DNA of 64,000 bases, taken from contig PDPU01000039.1 in the NCBI GenBank assembly GCA_002746645.1, positions 34,755 through 98,754 of the forward strand. The letters are read 5' to 3'. Shown piece by piece: positions 37,611 to 47,678 of the stretch. Origin of the DNA: Gammaproteobacteria bacterium (GTDB lineage: Bacteria > Pseudomonadota > Gammaproteobacteria > Granulosicoccales > Granulosicoccaceae). A program made the translations under genes and the position numbers. Numbering within the stretch: position 1 is the first letter of the stretch; every line of letters begins with the position of its first letter. Below the pieces are notes generated by a model that worked only from the letters and a program-made list of their open reading frames with translations, had not been told where the DNA came from and did not search any database.

Positions 37611-38981
37611 ATGAACACCGCCACTGACCTCAAGAACCTCGACAAGGCACTTCTGCATCCCTTCACCGATCTGCGCGCCCACGAAGAAAAAGGACCCTTC
37701 ATCATCAACCGTGGCGAAGGAGTCTACGTCTACGACGACAACGACAAGCGCTATCTCGAAGGCATGTCGGGCCTCTGGTGCAGTGGCCTCGGCTTCAGCG
37801 AGCCTCGCCTGGCCGAAGCAGCAGCACGGCAGTTCGAGCGCCTGCCCTACACGCATCTCTTCACGCATCGCTCCAACGATACCGCGATCCAGCTCGCCGA
37901 CAAGCTGGTGTCGATTGCCCCCGAAAGCATGTGTCGCGCCTTTCTCGTGAACTCGGGTTCGGAGGCAGTCGATACGGCAGTCAAGATCGCCTGGTTCTAC
38001 CACATCGCCCGCGGCGACAACAAGAGAAAGAGCTTCATCGCGCGCAAACGCGCCTATCATGGTGTAACCGTGGCGGCGGGCAGTCTAGCGTGCCTGGCCT
38101 ACGTGCATGACGGCTTCGACCTTCCCGCCATCGACGTGCACCACGTTACGACACCGCACCACTACCGCTACGCCGAAGAAAACGAAAGCGAAAGCGAATT
38201 CACCGACCGTCTCGTGGCCGAAGTCGCCGCGGTGATCGAGGAGCATGGTGCCGACACCATCGCTGCCTTCATCGCCGAGCCCATCATGGGCGCGGGTGGT
38301 GTCATCGTCCCGCCCGATGACTACTTCCGGAAACTGAAACCCCTGCTCGAGGCCAACGGCATCCTGATGATTGCCGACGAGGTCATCTGCGGATTCGGTC
38401 GCACGGGCAACGTCTGGGGGTCGCAAACGATGCACTACGAGCCCGACATCATGACCGTGGCCAAGCAGCTCTCGGCCGCCTTTCTGCCGATCGGCGGCGT
38501 GCTCGTCAACGACAAGGTATACGAAGGGCTGCGCGCCGGCAGCGACCAGACCGGCATGTTCGGCACCGGCAATACCTACGGCGGTCATCCGGTGTCCTGC
38601 GCAGTCGCACTCGAAGCGATCCGGATCTACGAGGAAGACGGCGTGTACGAGAACGTGCGGGCGATGGCACCGAAGTTTGCCGAACGCCTGCAGGCGCTCG
38701 CCAACCACCCGCTGGTAGGCAACGTGCGTTGTCGTGGCCTCATCGGTGGCGTGGAAATCGTGCGCGACAAGAGCACGCGCGAGCAATTCCCGCTGGCCGA
38801 CAAGACCGGTTTCAAGGTGGCAACGGCCGCACTTGCTCATGGCGCCGTGGTACGGGCCATTCCGTTCGACACGATCGGCATCTGCCCACCGATGATCATC
38901 AACGAGGAACAGATCGACGAACTCTTCGATGCAGTGGGTGACGCACTCAACGATGTCGCCAATCAGCTCGGCACGGGCTGA
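37611..38981 (+). CDS. Class III pyridoxal-phosphate aminotransferase (omega-amino acid type)
   Basis: Predicted aminotransferase of 456 aa acting on omega-amino acids with pyruvate or glyoxylate as acceptor. YLEGMSGLWCSGLGFSEPRL, FLVNSGSEAVDTAVKIAWFY, AYHGVTVAAGSLACL, ILMIADEVICGFGRTG (PLP Asp), and the Schiff-base lysine in TVAKQLSAAFLPIGGV are all present. The frame is open to 37485, but ATG 37611 begins the homologous sequence. Shares a divergent region with the flavoprotein gene; a joint role in amino-acid or 2-hydroxyacid turnover is only inferred. Confidence 0.92.
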   Translation: MNTATDLKNLDKALLHPFTDLRAHEEKGPFIINRGEGVYVYDDNDKRYLEGMSGLWCSGLGFSEPRLAEAAARQFERLPYTHLFTHRSNDTAIQLADKLVSIAPESMCRAFLVNSGSEAVDTAVKIAWFYHIARGDNKRKSFIARKRAYHGVTVAAGSLACLAYVHDGFDLPAIDVHHVTTPHHYRYAEENESESEFTDRLVAEVAAVIEEHGADTIAAFIAEPIMGAGGVIVPPDDYFRKLKPLLEANGILMIADEVICGFGRTGNVWGSQTMHYEPDIMTVAKQLSAAFLPIGGVLVNDKVYEGLRAGSDQTGMFGTGNTYGGHPVSCAVALEAIRIYEEDGVYENVRAMAPKFAERLQALANHPLVGNVRCRGLIGGVEIVRDKSTREQFPLADKTGFKVATAALAHGAVVRAIPFDTIGICPPMIINEEQIDELFDAVGDALNDVANQLGTG

Positions 38982-39145
38982 GTGGAATGAGCCCGCAAGT
39001 GCGGATTCCATGCGCTGCCGGCCTGCCATGCAGGCCGTAGCAGCTTGCCATTGTCGGCGATGCAACAGGTGAGCTTCCGCACGAACCTGTCGCCATCGTT
39101 GCAGCCGCTGCGTTCGCGCCTCTGCAGCGGCCCGGAACGCACCTC

Positions 39146-40474
<1,329 letters not shown>

Positions 40475-40491
40475 CACGGTTGTCTTTCAGT

Positions 40492-40523
40492 TCAGGGAAC
40501 CAACAGCTCAGGGAACCAACAGC
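40492..40523 (+). repeat. 16-bp exact tandem duplication at the galT ribosome-binding site
   Basis: TCAGGGAACCAACAGC occurs twice back to back (40492-40507 and 40508-40523), ending directly at the galT ATG. Each copy contains an AGGGA Shine-Dalgarno-like core; the second is 9 nt from the start codon. Confidence 0.92.
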
Positions 40524-41549
40524 ATGAAGCCCAGTCATCAACTCCGTTGGCACCCTCTCCTTGACGAGTGGGTCATCATCGCCGCAGGTTCCGACACTCG
40601 CCCCTGGTCGGGCGCTGTCAGCAAGGTCAGTCAGACACGAAAGCCTGTTCACGACCCCGGCTGCCATCTCTGCCCCCGTGTCTCACGAGCCACTGGCGCA
40701 ACGAACCCGGACTACCGCGGCCCCTTCGCCTTCGACAACGACTTTCCGGCACTCGACTCCACCGCCAGCGACATCGCGGCCGCACCCATCCGACCTCCTG
40801 AACACCCCTTGCTGGCGAGTGCCCCGCCGCTCGGACGCTGCCGCGTGGTGTGCTGGTCGGAACGTCACGACGCCACGCTCGCCTCGCTTGCCAACGACGA
40901 GATGCGGGCGGTAATACAACTCTGGCGCGGCGAGTTCAAGGCACTGGCAACACTGCCCGAGGTGAAGCAGGTACTCATGTTCGAGAACAAGGGCGAGGAA
41001 ATCGGCACCTCCAATCCACATCCGCACGGTCAGATCTATGCCACGCCTTTCGTGACCCAGATCGCCAAGCGCATGTGCCGCGCGCAGTCACTGTACGCAC
41101 AGGAATCGGGCGGCTCGCTGCTGCAGTCACTGCTGGCGGAACCCTACATCCAGGAACACCTGCTCATCGATCGCAACGAGCATGCCTCGGTCATCGTGCC
41201 CTATGCCGCCCGCATGCCCTATGAAACCTGGGTGTTGCCGCACCGCCACGTCTGCACGGTGGCGGAACTCAGCGACAACGAGCTTCTCGACATGGCCGCG
41301 CTTCATCAGCGCCAGATGCAACGCTACGACCGCCTGTTCCGGCGCTCGGCACCGAACATCACCCTCTGGCACAACGCGCCGGTCGACAACCATCCCGACA
41401 ACGAACACTGGTGCTTTCACATCACCATGCTGCCACCGCTTCGTGACCCGAACAAACTGAAGTTCCTCGCCGGTTTCGAAACGGGCTCCGGCAACATGGT
41501 GAACCCCGTGCAGCCGGAATCAGCCGCAGCTGCCCTGAGAGATACTTAA
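40524..41549 (+). CDS. galT: Galactose-1-phosphate uridylyltransferase
   Basis: Exchanges UMP between UDP-glucose and galactose-1-phosphate in the Leloir pathway. The 341-aa protein has CxxC-like zinc ligands in DPGCHLCPR, the active-site SNPHPHGQIYATPF (H-P-H), and LPHRHVCTVAELSDNELLDM with C-terminal HWCFHITMLPP. Start ATG 40524 follows the duplicated Shine-Dalgarno segment. Second gene of a galK-galT pair; galE is not in this window. Confidence 0.96.
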   Translation: MKPSHQLRWHPLLDEWVIIAAGSDTRPWSGAVSKVSQTRKPVHDPGCHLCPRVSRATGATNPDYRGPFAFDNDFPALDSTASDIAAAPIRPPEHPLLASAPPLGRCRVVCWSERHDATLASLANDEMRAVIQLWRGEFKALATLPEVKQVLMFENKGEEIGTSNPHPHGQIYATPFVTQIAKRMCRAQSLYAQESGGSLLQSLLAEPYIQEHLLIDRNEHASVIVPYAARMPYETWVLPHRHVCTVAELSDNELLDMAALHQRQMQRYDRLFRRSAPNITLWHNAPVDNHPDNEHWCFHITMLPPLRDPNKLKFLAGFETGSGNMVNPVQPESAAAALRDT

Positions 41550-41558
41550 GGCCGGGAC

Positions 41559-42119
41559 TCAGCGACCGTAATTCAGCACGAGATACTGCCTGACGGTCTC
41601 CGCGACGTAGTTCAGGAGGTTCTCGTCCGAGTTTCCGCCACTCCACTTACCGGCAAAGGCGTTGGAACTCATGTCAAGTCGCGGATTGCCGACGACCTGG
41701 TTGCTGCTGGTGTCGATCAGGGCGAGATCCAGACCGATGCTGGAATTCCCTGAAAACGCGCCGGCAAAGGCGCGATTGACCGCACTGATGATACGCAGTG
41801 AATCAAGCCTCGGCTCGATGGCCAGGGTTCCCGAGCGACCTGTACCACCCGCCGCCTGCCACTCGTTGAGCAGTGGCTGCACGCGTTCCTGAATCTTGCC
41901 CTGCAGTTCCAGCGCTCGCTGTTTCTTGCCATCGTCGGCCTTGATTTCTTCGGACATGGCGATCGGACGCAGTTCGTAACTGGCGTAGCCATTGAGCGCA
42001 CGGTCAGGTGCCTGCATGGCCTGCGAGCGTTCCATCGCGGTCTCCTGAATGCGCTTCTCGCCGCGACCGGAACAGCCGACCGCCAGCACCAGGGCCAGCG
42101 CAATGAGGACGTATCTCAT
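41559..42119 (-). CDS. Hypothetical lipoprotein, possible DUF4410/DUF3313-like
   Basis: A 186-aa predicted lipoprotein with lipobox LAVGC near residue 16. The rest is a compact domain with YASYELRPIAMSEEI and a conserved-looking GNSSIGLDLALIDTSSNQVV strand, then QYLVLNYGR at the end. The arrangement recalls DUF4410- and DUF3313-type lipoproteins, but no assignment is firm. A GGAG 8 nt upstream supports the start. It is convergent with galT. Confidence 0.65.
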   Translation of the reverse strand: MRYVLIALALVLAVGCSGRGEKRIQETAMERSQAMQAPDRALNGYASYELRPIAMSEEIKADDGKKQRALELQGKIQERVQPLLNEWQAAGGTGRSGTLAIEPRLDSLRIISAVNRAFAGAFSGNSSIGLDLALIDTSSNQVVGNPRLDMSSNAFAGKWSGGNSDENLLNYVAETVRQYLVLNYGR

Positions 42120-42490
42120 GATTCAACTCCATATCTGTTTTGGATGAAGGGCCAATTATGGCCCACGCAAAGCGGGTAACGCTCCACATTGCAGAATTGT
42201 TCGGTTCGCCAGCAGAAATCGCAACACGTGATCGAATCCACGTCCGGAACGAGGTCTTGCGCACCTGCCGATGCGACCGTGTCGAGTTAAACTCTCCTTC
42301 GACTTTCTATTGTCTGATCGCTTTCGCGCGGATCACCGCGCTGCCACAGACGGATCCGTTACACATGCTTCCAGGGAAATCCCCCTTGTCAGGCCGCTGC
42401 CCTGCGCCGCCAGTTCGCCACGTGGCGCTCACCCCCTCCCGGGCCACTCAGGCTCGGCGTGGATCACCGTCATCCCGACGCCCGACATGG
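42120..42490. other. Intergenic region upstream of DUF1800 gene, no gene recognised
   Basis: A 371-bp gap between two divergent genes. The plus-strand frame is open through it, but no family sequence is recognised before the lipoprotein start at 42491. It contains a perfect 6-bp inverted repeat (GGGCCA at 42149-42154 and TGGCCC at 42159-42164, 4-nt loop) 30-45 bp upstream of the opposing lipoprotein start, which could be an operator or a transcript hairpin. No clear sigma-70 promoter was identified. Confidence 0.45.
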
Positions 42491-44296
42491 ATGCGGCGTG
42501 AATCCCCGGCATTCCGGCATTCGGCACGCGCACGCGCACACATCGGCATTGCGCTTGTCTTCGGCCTCCTGCTCGCTGCCTGCGGTGATGACGGTGTCGT
42601 CGTCGGCAATGGCGAGTCGGGAAACACTGCCGGCGGTGGCGGTACGGGCGATGCCGGGAACACGGACAGTGGTGGCGTGCTCGATCTGCCTCCGACCAAC
42701 GGCGAACCGAGCGGCGAAATTCCTGCGACCACCGCCGCAAGCCGTCTCGACGCCGACGACGTGGCGGCAGCACGATTTCTCATGCAGGCAAGCTTCGGCC
42801 CCTCGACCGAGAGCCTGGCACGCTATCGTGAATTCGACGACCGCGCGGTCTGGATCGACTGGCAGATGCAGTTGCCGGCGTCACTGACCGAACCCTACAC
42901 GCGCGAGAACAGCAACGGCAGCCACCCCGCGGCGCGCCACGAGATCTGGTGGCAGAACGCGCTCAATCGCGAGGATCAGCTCCGGCAGCGAGTGGCCTTC
43001 GCACTCAGCCAGATCTTCGTCGTATCCGACATCGACTACGCACTCGCCAATCAGCAGTACGGCATGAGCAACTACTACGACATGCTCGCCGGCCACGCCT
43101 TCGGCAACTACCGCGAGCTGCTCGAGGATGTTGCCCTGCACCCGGTCATGGGGGTGTACCTGAGCATGGTACGGAACGAGCGTGCCAACCCCGCCGAGAA
43201 CATCCGCCCCGACGAGAACTTCGCGCGCGAGGTCATGCAGCTCTTTTCGATCGGCCTCTTCGAACTCGAACCGAACGGGGAGTTCACGAACCCCGAAAAC
43301 CCCGTACCCACCTATACCCAGGATACGGTGGAGGAATTCGCGCGCGTGTTCACGGGCTGGAACTACGACCTCGTCAGCTGGGACACCACCAACCTCGGCA
43401 ATCAGGAGATCTTCACCACGCCGATGGTGCCCTTCGAGCAGTACCACGACGACGGCGAGAAAACCCTGCTGAACGGTGCCGTGGCCCCGGCAGGTCTGAG
43501 TACGCGCGACGATCTCGAGTTCGCGCTCGACAACATTGCCAACCACCCGAACGTCGCCCCCTTCATCGGCAAGCAGCTCATCCAGCGTCTCGTGACGAGC
43601 AACCCCACGCCCGCCTACGTCGCCCGCGTCAGCGCCGTCTTCAACGACAACGGCAATGGCGAGCGCGGTGACCTTGCCGCCGTGGTGCGCGCCATCCTGC
43701 TCGATGAAGAAGCGGTCAGCGGCCATGAAACCCTTGCCGACTTCGGCAAGCTCAAGGAACCGGTCATTCGCTGGGCGGGCATGTGGCGTGCCCTCGACGC
43801 CACCACAGGACCGGAAGCCAACGGCATCGACAACACCCCGGACTTCCTGATCCATCGCATCGAGGGCATGGGCGGCCAGGCGGTCATGCGCTCGCCGTCG
43901 GTGTTCAACTTCTACCTTCCCGACAACCCCATCGTGCCGGGCGGCAGCCTTCTCTCGCCGGAAATGCAGATCATGTCCGAAGCGAACCTCGGCGCCACGC
44001 ACAACAACTATCACCACCAGATCTACCGCTTCAACGAGCGCTCCGACCTCTCGGATGACAACCCGCGCGTCGACACCGTCGACCTCGAGCCGTTCACGGC
44101 CATCGCCGGTGACATCGGTGCCCTGCTCGACCGGATCAATCTCTATCTCTTCGCCGGCGGCATGCCCGACACCCAGCGAGAGATCATCGCCGAATACCTC
44201 CGGACACTCGGCAACGACGATGCGGGACGCTTTGCCCGCGCCCAGGACGCGCTGTTTCTCGCGCTGGTTTCACCGCAACAACAGGTACAACGCTGA
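42491..44296 (+). CDS. DUF1800 domain lipoprotein
   Basis: A 601-aa predicted outer-surface lipoprotein; signal ends at LLLAAC. A Gly-rich acidic linker precedes the DUF1800 domain: ARFLMQASFGPSTESLARYR, LRQRVAFALSQIFVVS, GNYRELLEDVALHPVMGVYL, NENFAREVMQLFSIGLFEL-like and FIGKQLIQRLVTSNPTPAYV are typical. Function of the family is not established. Its TGA stop overlaps the next ATG by one base (TGATG), so it is coupled to the DUF1501 gene, a widespread pairing. Confidence 0.9.
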   Translation: MRRESPAFRHSARARAHIGIALVFGLLLAACGDDGVVVGNGESGNTAGGGGTGDAGNTDSGGVLDLPPTNGEPSGEIPATTAASRLDADDVAAARFLMQASFGPSTESLARYREFDDRAVWIDWQMQLPASLTEPYTRENSNGSHPAARHEIWWQNALNREDQLRQRVAFALSQIFVVSDIDYALANQQYGMSNYYDMLAGHAFGNYRELLEDVALHPVMGVYLSMVRNERANPAENIRPDENFAREVMQLFSIGLFELEPNGEFTNPENPVPTYTQDTVEEFARVFTGWNYDLVSWDTTNLGNQEIFTTPMVPFEQYHDDGEKTLLNGAVAPAGLSTRDDLEFALDNIANHPNVAPFIGKQLIQRLVTSNPTPAYVARVSAVFNDNGNGERGDLAAVVRAILLDEEAVSGHETLADFGKLKEPVIRWAGMWRALDATTGPEANGIDNTPDFLIHRIEGMGGQAVMRSPSVFNFYLPDNPIVPGGSLLSPEMQIMSEANLGATHNNYHHQIYRFNERSDLSDDNPRVDTVDLEPFTAIAGDIGALLDRINLYLFAGGMPDTQREIIAEYLRTLGNDDAGRFARAQDALFLALVSPQQQVQR

Positions 44297-45711
44297 TGCG
44301 CCAGGTTCACCGCATCGACCGGCAGCGACGAAAGCTTCTCAAGGGCCTCGCTGCACTGCCCGCACTCTCGGGTGTCTCGCTGCTTGCCGGCGCACCCTCG
44401 CTCAGCCGTGCCGCCGATTGCGGCGGCGCACGTTCACTGGTGTGCCTGTTTCTCGCCGGTGGCGCCGATTCCTTCAACATACTGGTGCCCGGTGGCAGCC
44501 GTTTCGAGGAATACCGTGCCACACGCAACGAACTCGCCGTCGACGAATCAGCGCTGCTCGAAGTCAGCGACGCGCGTTACGGCAGCCTCGGCTTCAATGC
44601 CCAGCTGCCGGCCTTCCAGCGCCTCTACGCCAGAGGCGATCTTGCCGTGGTGTCCAACCTCGGCACGCTGATCCAGCCCACCAGCCGTTCCGACTACCTC
44701 AGCTCGGTGGCACTGCCGCAGGCACTGTTTGCGCACAACACCCAGCAGAAACTCTGGCAGACCGGTGCCGGCATCGTCAACGGCGCCAACGCCTTCGGCT
44801 GGGGCGGTGCCATCAGCAGCCATGCCGGTAACTGCAACGGCAGCATCAACGTGGCCCCGGCGTTCTCGATCGCCGGGCGCAGCGACTTTCTCGCGTCGAG
44901 CGATACCAACTACATCAGCCTCAACGCCGGCTACGCCATCGAACGCATGTTCGGTCACGACTACATCAGCGACTGGATACCGGTACAAAGGCTCCAGCGC
45001 ATGGACGGGACACTCGATTCGCTGATCGGCGCGGCAACAGCCGAGGGCAATCCCTACCTCCTCCGTGGCATCGGCGCCTCGGTGAGGCGCGCGGCAGACG
45101 CGACGGCCTCGCTGCACAGCGCCTTCACCAATCACCCACTCGACAACATGCGCTACGACGGCAACAACCGCCTGGCGAGCCAGCTGCATCTCGTTGCGCG
45201 TCTCATCGCCGCACGCGAGGAGCTCGGCATGCAGCGACAGGTGTTCTTCGTGCAGATGGATGGCTGGGACACGCATTCCGACCAGCTCGAACGCATGCCG
45301 GCGCTCTTCGCCGGTCTTGACGAGGCCGTCGGTGCCTTCCAGGATGCCATCGATTCACTGAACGCCGCCGACTCGGTCACCACCTTCACGGCTTCGGATT
45401 TCGGGCGCACCCTGACGAGCAACGGCAACGGTACCGACCACGGCTGGGGTGGACACAGTTTCGTCTTCGGGGGCGCCGTGGCCGGCGGGCAGCTCTATGG
45501 CGAATTGCCGAGTCTTGCCGCGAACGACAACCCGGACGATGCCGGCGAGGACGACGGCAGCTTCGCCGGACGCATCATTCCGCAGCTTTCGGTGACGCAA
45601 TACGCGGCGACACTGGCTCGCTGGATGGGCATGGATGAAGCGGCCATCGACACCGCCCTTCCCGATCTTGCCAATTTCACCGAGCGCGACATCGGCTTCA
45701 TGGCGTCCTGA
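44296..45711 (+). CDS. DUF1501 domain protein, Tat-exported
   Basis: A 471-aa protein with a twin-arginine signal (RRKLLKGLAALPALSGVSLL) and the DUF1501 (alkaline-phosphatase-like fold) sequence SLVCLFLAGGADSFNILVP, FVQMDGWDTHSDQLERMPAL, and TASDFGRTLTSNGNGTDHGWG, GGHSFVFGGAVAGGQLYGEL. These residues match the sulfatase-like core, but no activity is known. Transcribed and translationally coupled with the DUF1800 lipoprotein gene; the two may form an exported complex (inference). Confidence 0.92.
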   Translation: MRQVHRIDRQRRKLLKGLAALPALSGVSLLAGAPSLSRAADCGGARSLVCLFLAGGADSFNILVPGGSRFEEYRATRNELAVDESALLEVSDARYGSLGFNAQLPAFQRLYARGDLAVVSNLGTLIQPTSRSDYLSSVALPQALFAHNTQQKLWQTGAGIVNGANAFGWGGAISSHAGNCNGSINVAPAFSIAGRSDFLASSDTNYISLNAGYAIERMFGHDYISDWIPVQRLQRMDGTLDSLIGAATAEGNPYLLRGIGASVRRAADATASLHSAFTNHPLDNMRYDGNNRLASQLHLVARLIAAREELGMQRQVFFVQMDGWDTHSDQLERMPALFAGLDEAVGAFQDAIDSLNAADSVTTFTASDFGRTLTSNGNGTDHGWGGHSFVFGGAVAGGQLYGELPSLAANDNPDDAGEDDGSFAGRIIPQLSVTQYAATLARWMGMDEAAIDTALPDLANFTERDIGFMAS

Positions 45712-45730
45712 GGAAGAGGATCGGCGAGGG

Positions 45731-46048
45731 TCAGTCGCCTTCTTCCCAGATCACGCTGTCGCCGGCTTCGGCAGCCGCTTCGAGCAACGCGATGAGCGGC
45801 ACGGCTCGATGGTTGAGGGGCACCGGCACCTCACCTTCTTCCTCTTCGTCGACCACGTGCACGTTCCCTTCCGCCTCTTCACGCTGGCTGAGCCTTTCCT
45901 TCAGGGAAGCCAGAGCGGCAGGAATATCCTCGGCCATGAGCGCGCCCGGCACATTGCCGCTCATGCCCATGAGCTTGAGGAGTTCCACGGCCGCATCACC
46001 GAACATGGTGATGTCGGCCCATGAACTGGTCTTGAAAGTGATCAACAC
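45731..46048 (-). CDS. DUF1840 domain protein
   Basis: A 105-aa protein with the DUF1840 pattern MLITFKTSSWADITMFGDAA near the N-terminus, an acidic middle, and the C-terminal motif RAVPLIALLEAAAEAGDSVI, typical of small gamma- and betaproteobacterial proteins of unknown function. It is 21 bp downstream of the repeat-protein gene on the same strand. Confidence 0.88.
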   Translation of the reverse strand: MLITFKTSSWADITMFGDAAVELLKLMGMSGNVPGALMAEDIPAALASLKERLSQREEAEGNVHVVDEEEEGEVPVPLNHRAVPLIALLEAAAEAGDSVIWEEGD

Positions 46049-46069
46049 GGCGACCTTGCCTCCTGTAGT

Positions 46070-47494
46070 TCAGGGTTCGACGCCAAGCTTCTCGAGCGTT
46101 TCGTAGGTGATGCCACCACGATCGATGTTCTCGGCGATCTGATAATTCTCGATGGCCTGAAGCGTACCACGACCGAGCACACCGTCGATCTTGCCCGGAT
46201 CATGACCGGCCTTATCGAGCGCGCGCTGCAGACGTCGGATCACATCCGCCGTCATGTTGGTTTCACAGAGCACCTTGCGCCACTCGAGACGCGAAGGCTC
46301 GACCTGCACCTGGCTGGTGATGGTGCGGGAGCGCTCGGGAATCACGATGCGCTTTTCGCTGGCCGGTGTCACGAGCTTCTGCATCTCGATCGTCTGGTAG
46401 CGCGCCGGGACGGACGTGGACTTGAAACTCGCGGGTTCCTTGATCACGCTGACCTTGACGTTCTGGAACTCCGCCGGGTGCTCGACGAGGCAGACTTCCT
46501 GACCAGTGTAGTCGGCTTCACCGGCATCTTCCCCCTTGGCGAGCCAGAAGAACTGCGCCTCGCTCTCCTTGACACTCACGTCGACATCCTTGTACTCGGC
46601 CTCGACCTGTTCACGACGTTCGCTGGCGGGTTTCACGAGGCGACGTACCTTGATGGTCTTGTACTCGGCCGGTATGTCCACGGTGCGCGTGCTGGCCGGT
46701 GTATCGAGAACCGTCTTGGTGATGGTTTCGTAGCGTGCCGGTATCTCGACGAGACACATGATCTCGCCGGTGCTGTTGTCGATGCGCTCGATGGGGCCAC
46801 GTCCGGCCTTCCACTCGCTGCGAGCGGGTTCCACCAGCACCGATTCAGTCTCGTTGCGGAACACCGCCGGCACGTCGATCACGCGACTCGAGGCTTCCTT
46901 GACGACCACGCGTTCTTCCACGGTTTCGAATTCTGCCTCTTCGACCATGAGCTTCTCGTGTGCGGGACGCACCATGACCCGGCGCGTCTGCTTGCCGTAA
47001 GTGGCAGGCTTGTAGTATTCACGGAAGCAGGCATCGGGTGATGCCTTGTCGATGTCGATGCCCGATTCCTTGATGGCGGCGATGTCGGCACTGCTTGCAG
47101 GACGGCGCCGCCTGCCGTCCTGGGTGGCCATCCACTGAAGCTCTGCCGCGCGCACCTCGATCTGCTTCTGCTCCTCACCGAAATCCGCTTCGACCACCTC
47201 GAGCCGCTGCGAGGCTTCCTGCACCAGCACCTGCTCGCTGACGGTTTCGAATGCGGCCGGGGTGGTTTCGATGCGCTCGGAAGCAGCCTGTATCACCAGT
47301 TGTTCGGAACGTGTTGCCATCTTCGGTGGTACCACTACCTTGGCGTAGCACTCACCCGGTTTGGCATCGGGCAGGGTGGCAGTGTTGTCGATCTCCTGAG
47401 CCGAGGCGCTCAGAACGGGTACGGCAGCCACAGCGGCTGCAACTAGGACATGCGTGACGGGTTTCACCTGGCGACTCCGATCGGATGGATTCAT
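46070..47494 (-). CDS. Secreted 4 x 3 beta-repeat protein with peptidoglycan-binding C-terminus
   Basis: A 474-aa exported protein; signal peptide ends near VPVLSASAQ. The body is 12 units arranged as four triplets. Each triplet opens with a cysteine strand (CYAKV, CFREY, CLVEI, CLVEH), continues through an A-(E/A)-(F/Y)-x-T-(V/I)-type unit with VLV-x-EAS-like core, and closes on a tryptophan (LQW, SEW, FFW, LEW). The C-terminus (about 420-474) is a peptidoglycan-binding-1 domain (VIRRLQRALDKAGHDPGKID, GVLGRGTLQAIENYQ). Similar repeat proteins are known in bacteria, but their function is not. A structural wall-attached or protein-binding role is inferred. Confidence 0.8.
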   Translation of the reverse strand: MNPSDRSRQVKPVTHVLVAAAVAAVPVLSASAQEIDNTATLPDAKPGECYAKVVVPPKMATRSEQLVIQAASERIETTPAAFETVSEQVLVQEASQRLEVVEADFGEEQKQIEVRAAELQWMATQDGRRRRPASSADIAAIKESGIDIDKASPDACFREYYKPATYGKQTRRVMVRPAHEKLMVEEAEFETVEERVVVKEASSRVIDVPAVFRNETESVLVEPARSEWKAGRGPIERIDNSTGEIMCLVEIPARYETITKTVLDTPASTRTVDIPAEYKTIKVRRLVKPASERREQVEAEYKDVDVSVKESEAQFFWLAKGEDAGEADYTGQEVCLVEHPAEFQNVKVSVIKEPASFKSTSVPARYQTIEMQKLVTPASEKRIVIPERSRTITSQVQVEPSRLEWRKVLCETNMTADVIRRLQRALDKAGHDPGKIDGVLGRGTLQAIENYQIAENIDRGGITYETLEKLGVEP

Positions 47495-47678
47495 GAAACT
47501 GGGATTCACAGTTGTCGACGCCGGCAAACGAGCCAGACAAGGGGCAGAACCCGTCCCGGTATTGCATCTACCTTCCAGGGCTCGCCAGAACACTCGGCAG
47601 CGATGACTGTGACAATCGTGAACTGTACCGCAATTCGGTTACAGAATAGACGCTTTGGCGCGAGGTGCCAGCTGCCGA

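Noticed and set aside
42140..42490. N-terminal extension of the DUF1800 protein
   Set aside because: The longer frame has no signal peptide or family match before ATG 42491, which begins directly ahead of a good lipoprotein signal.
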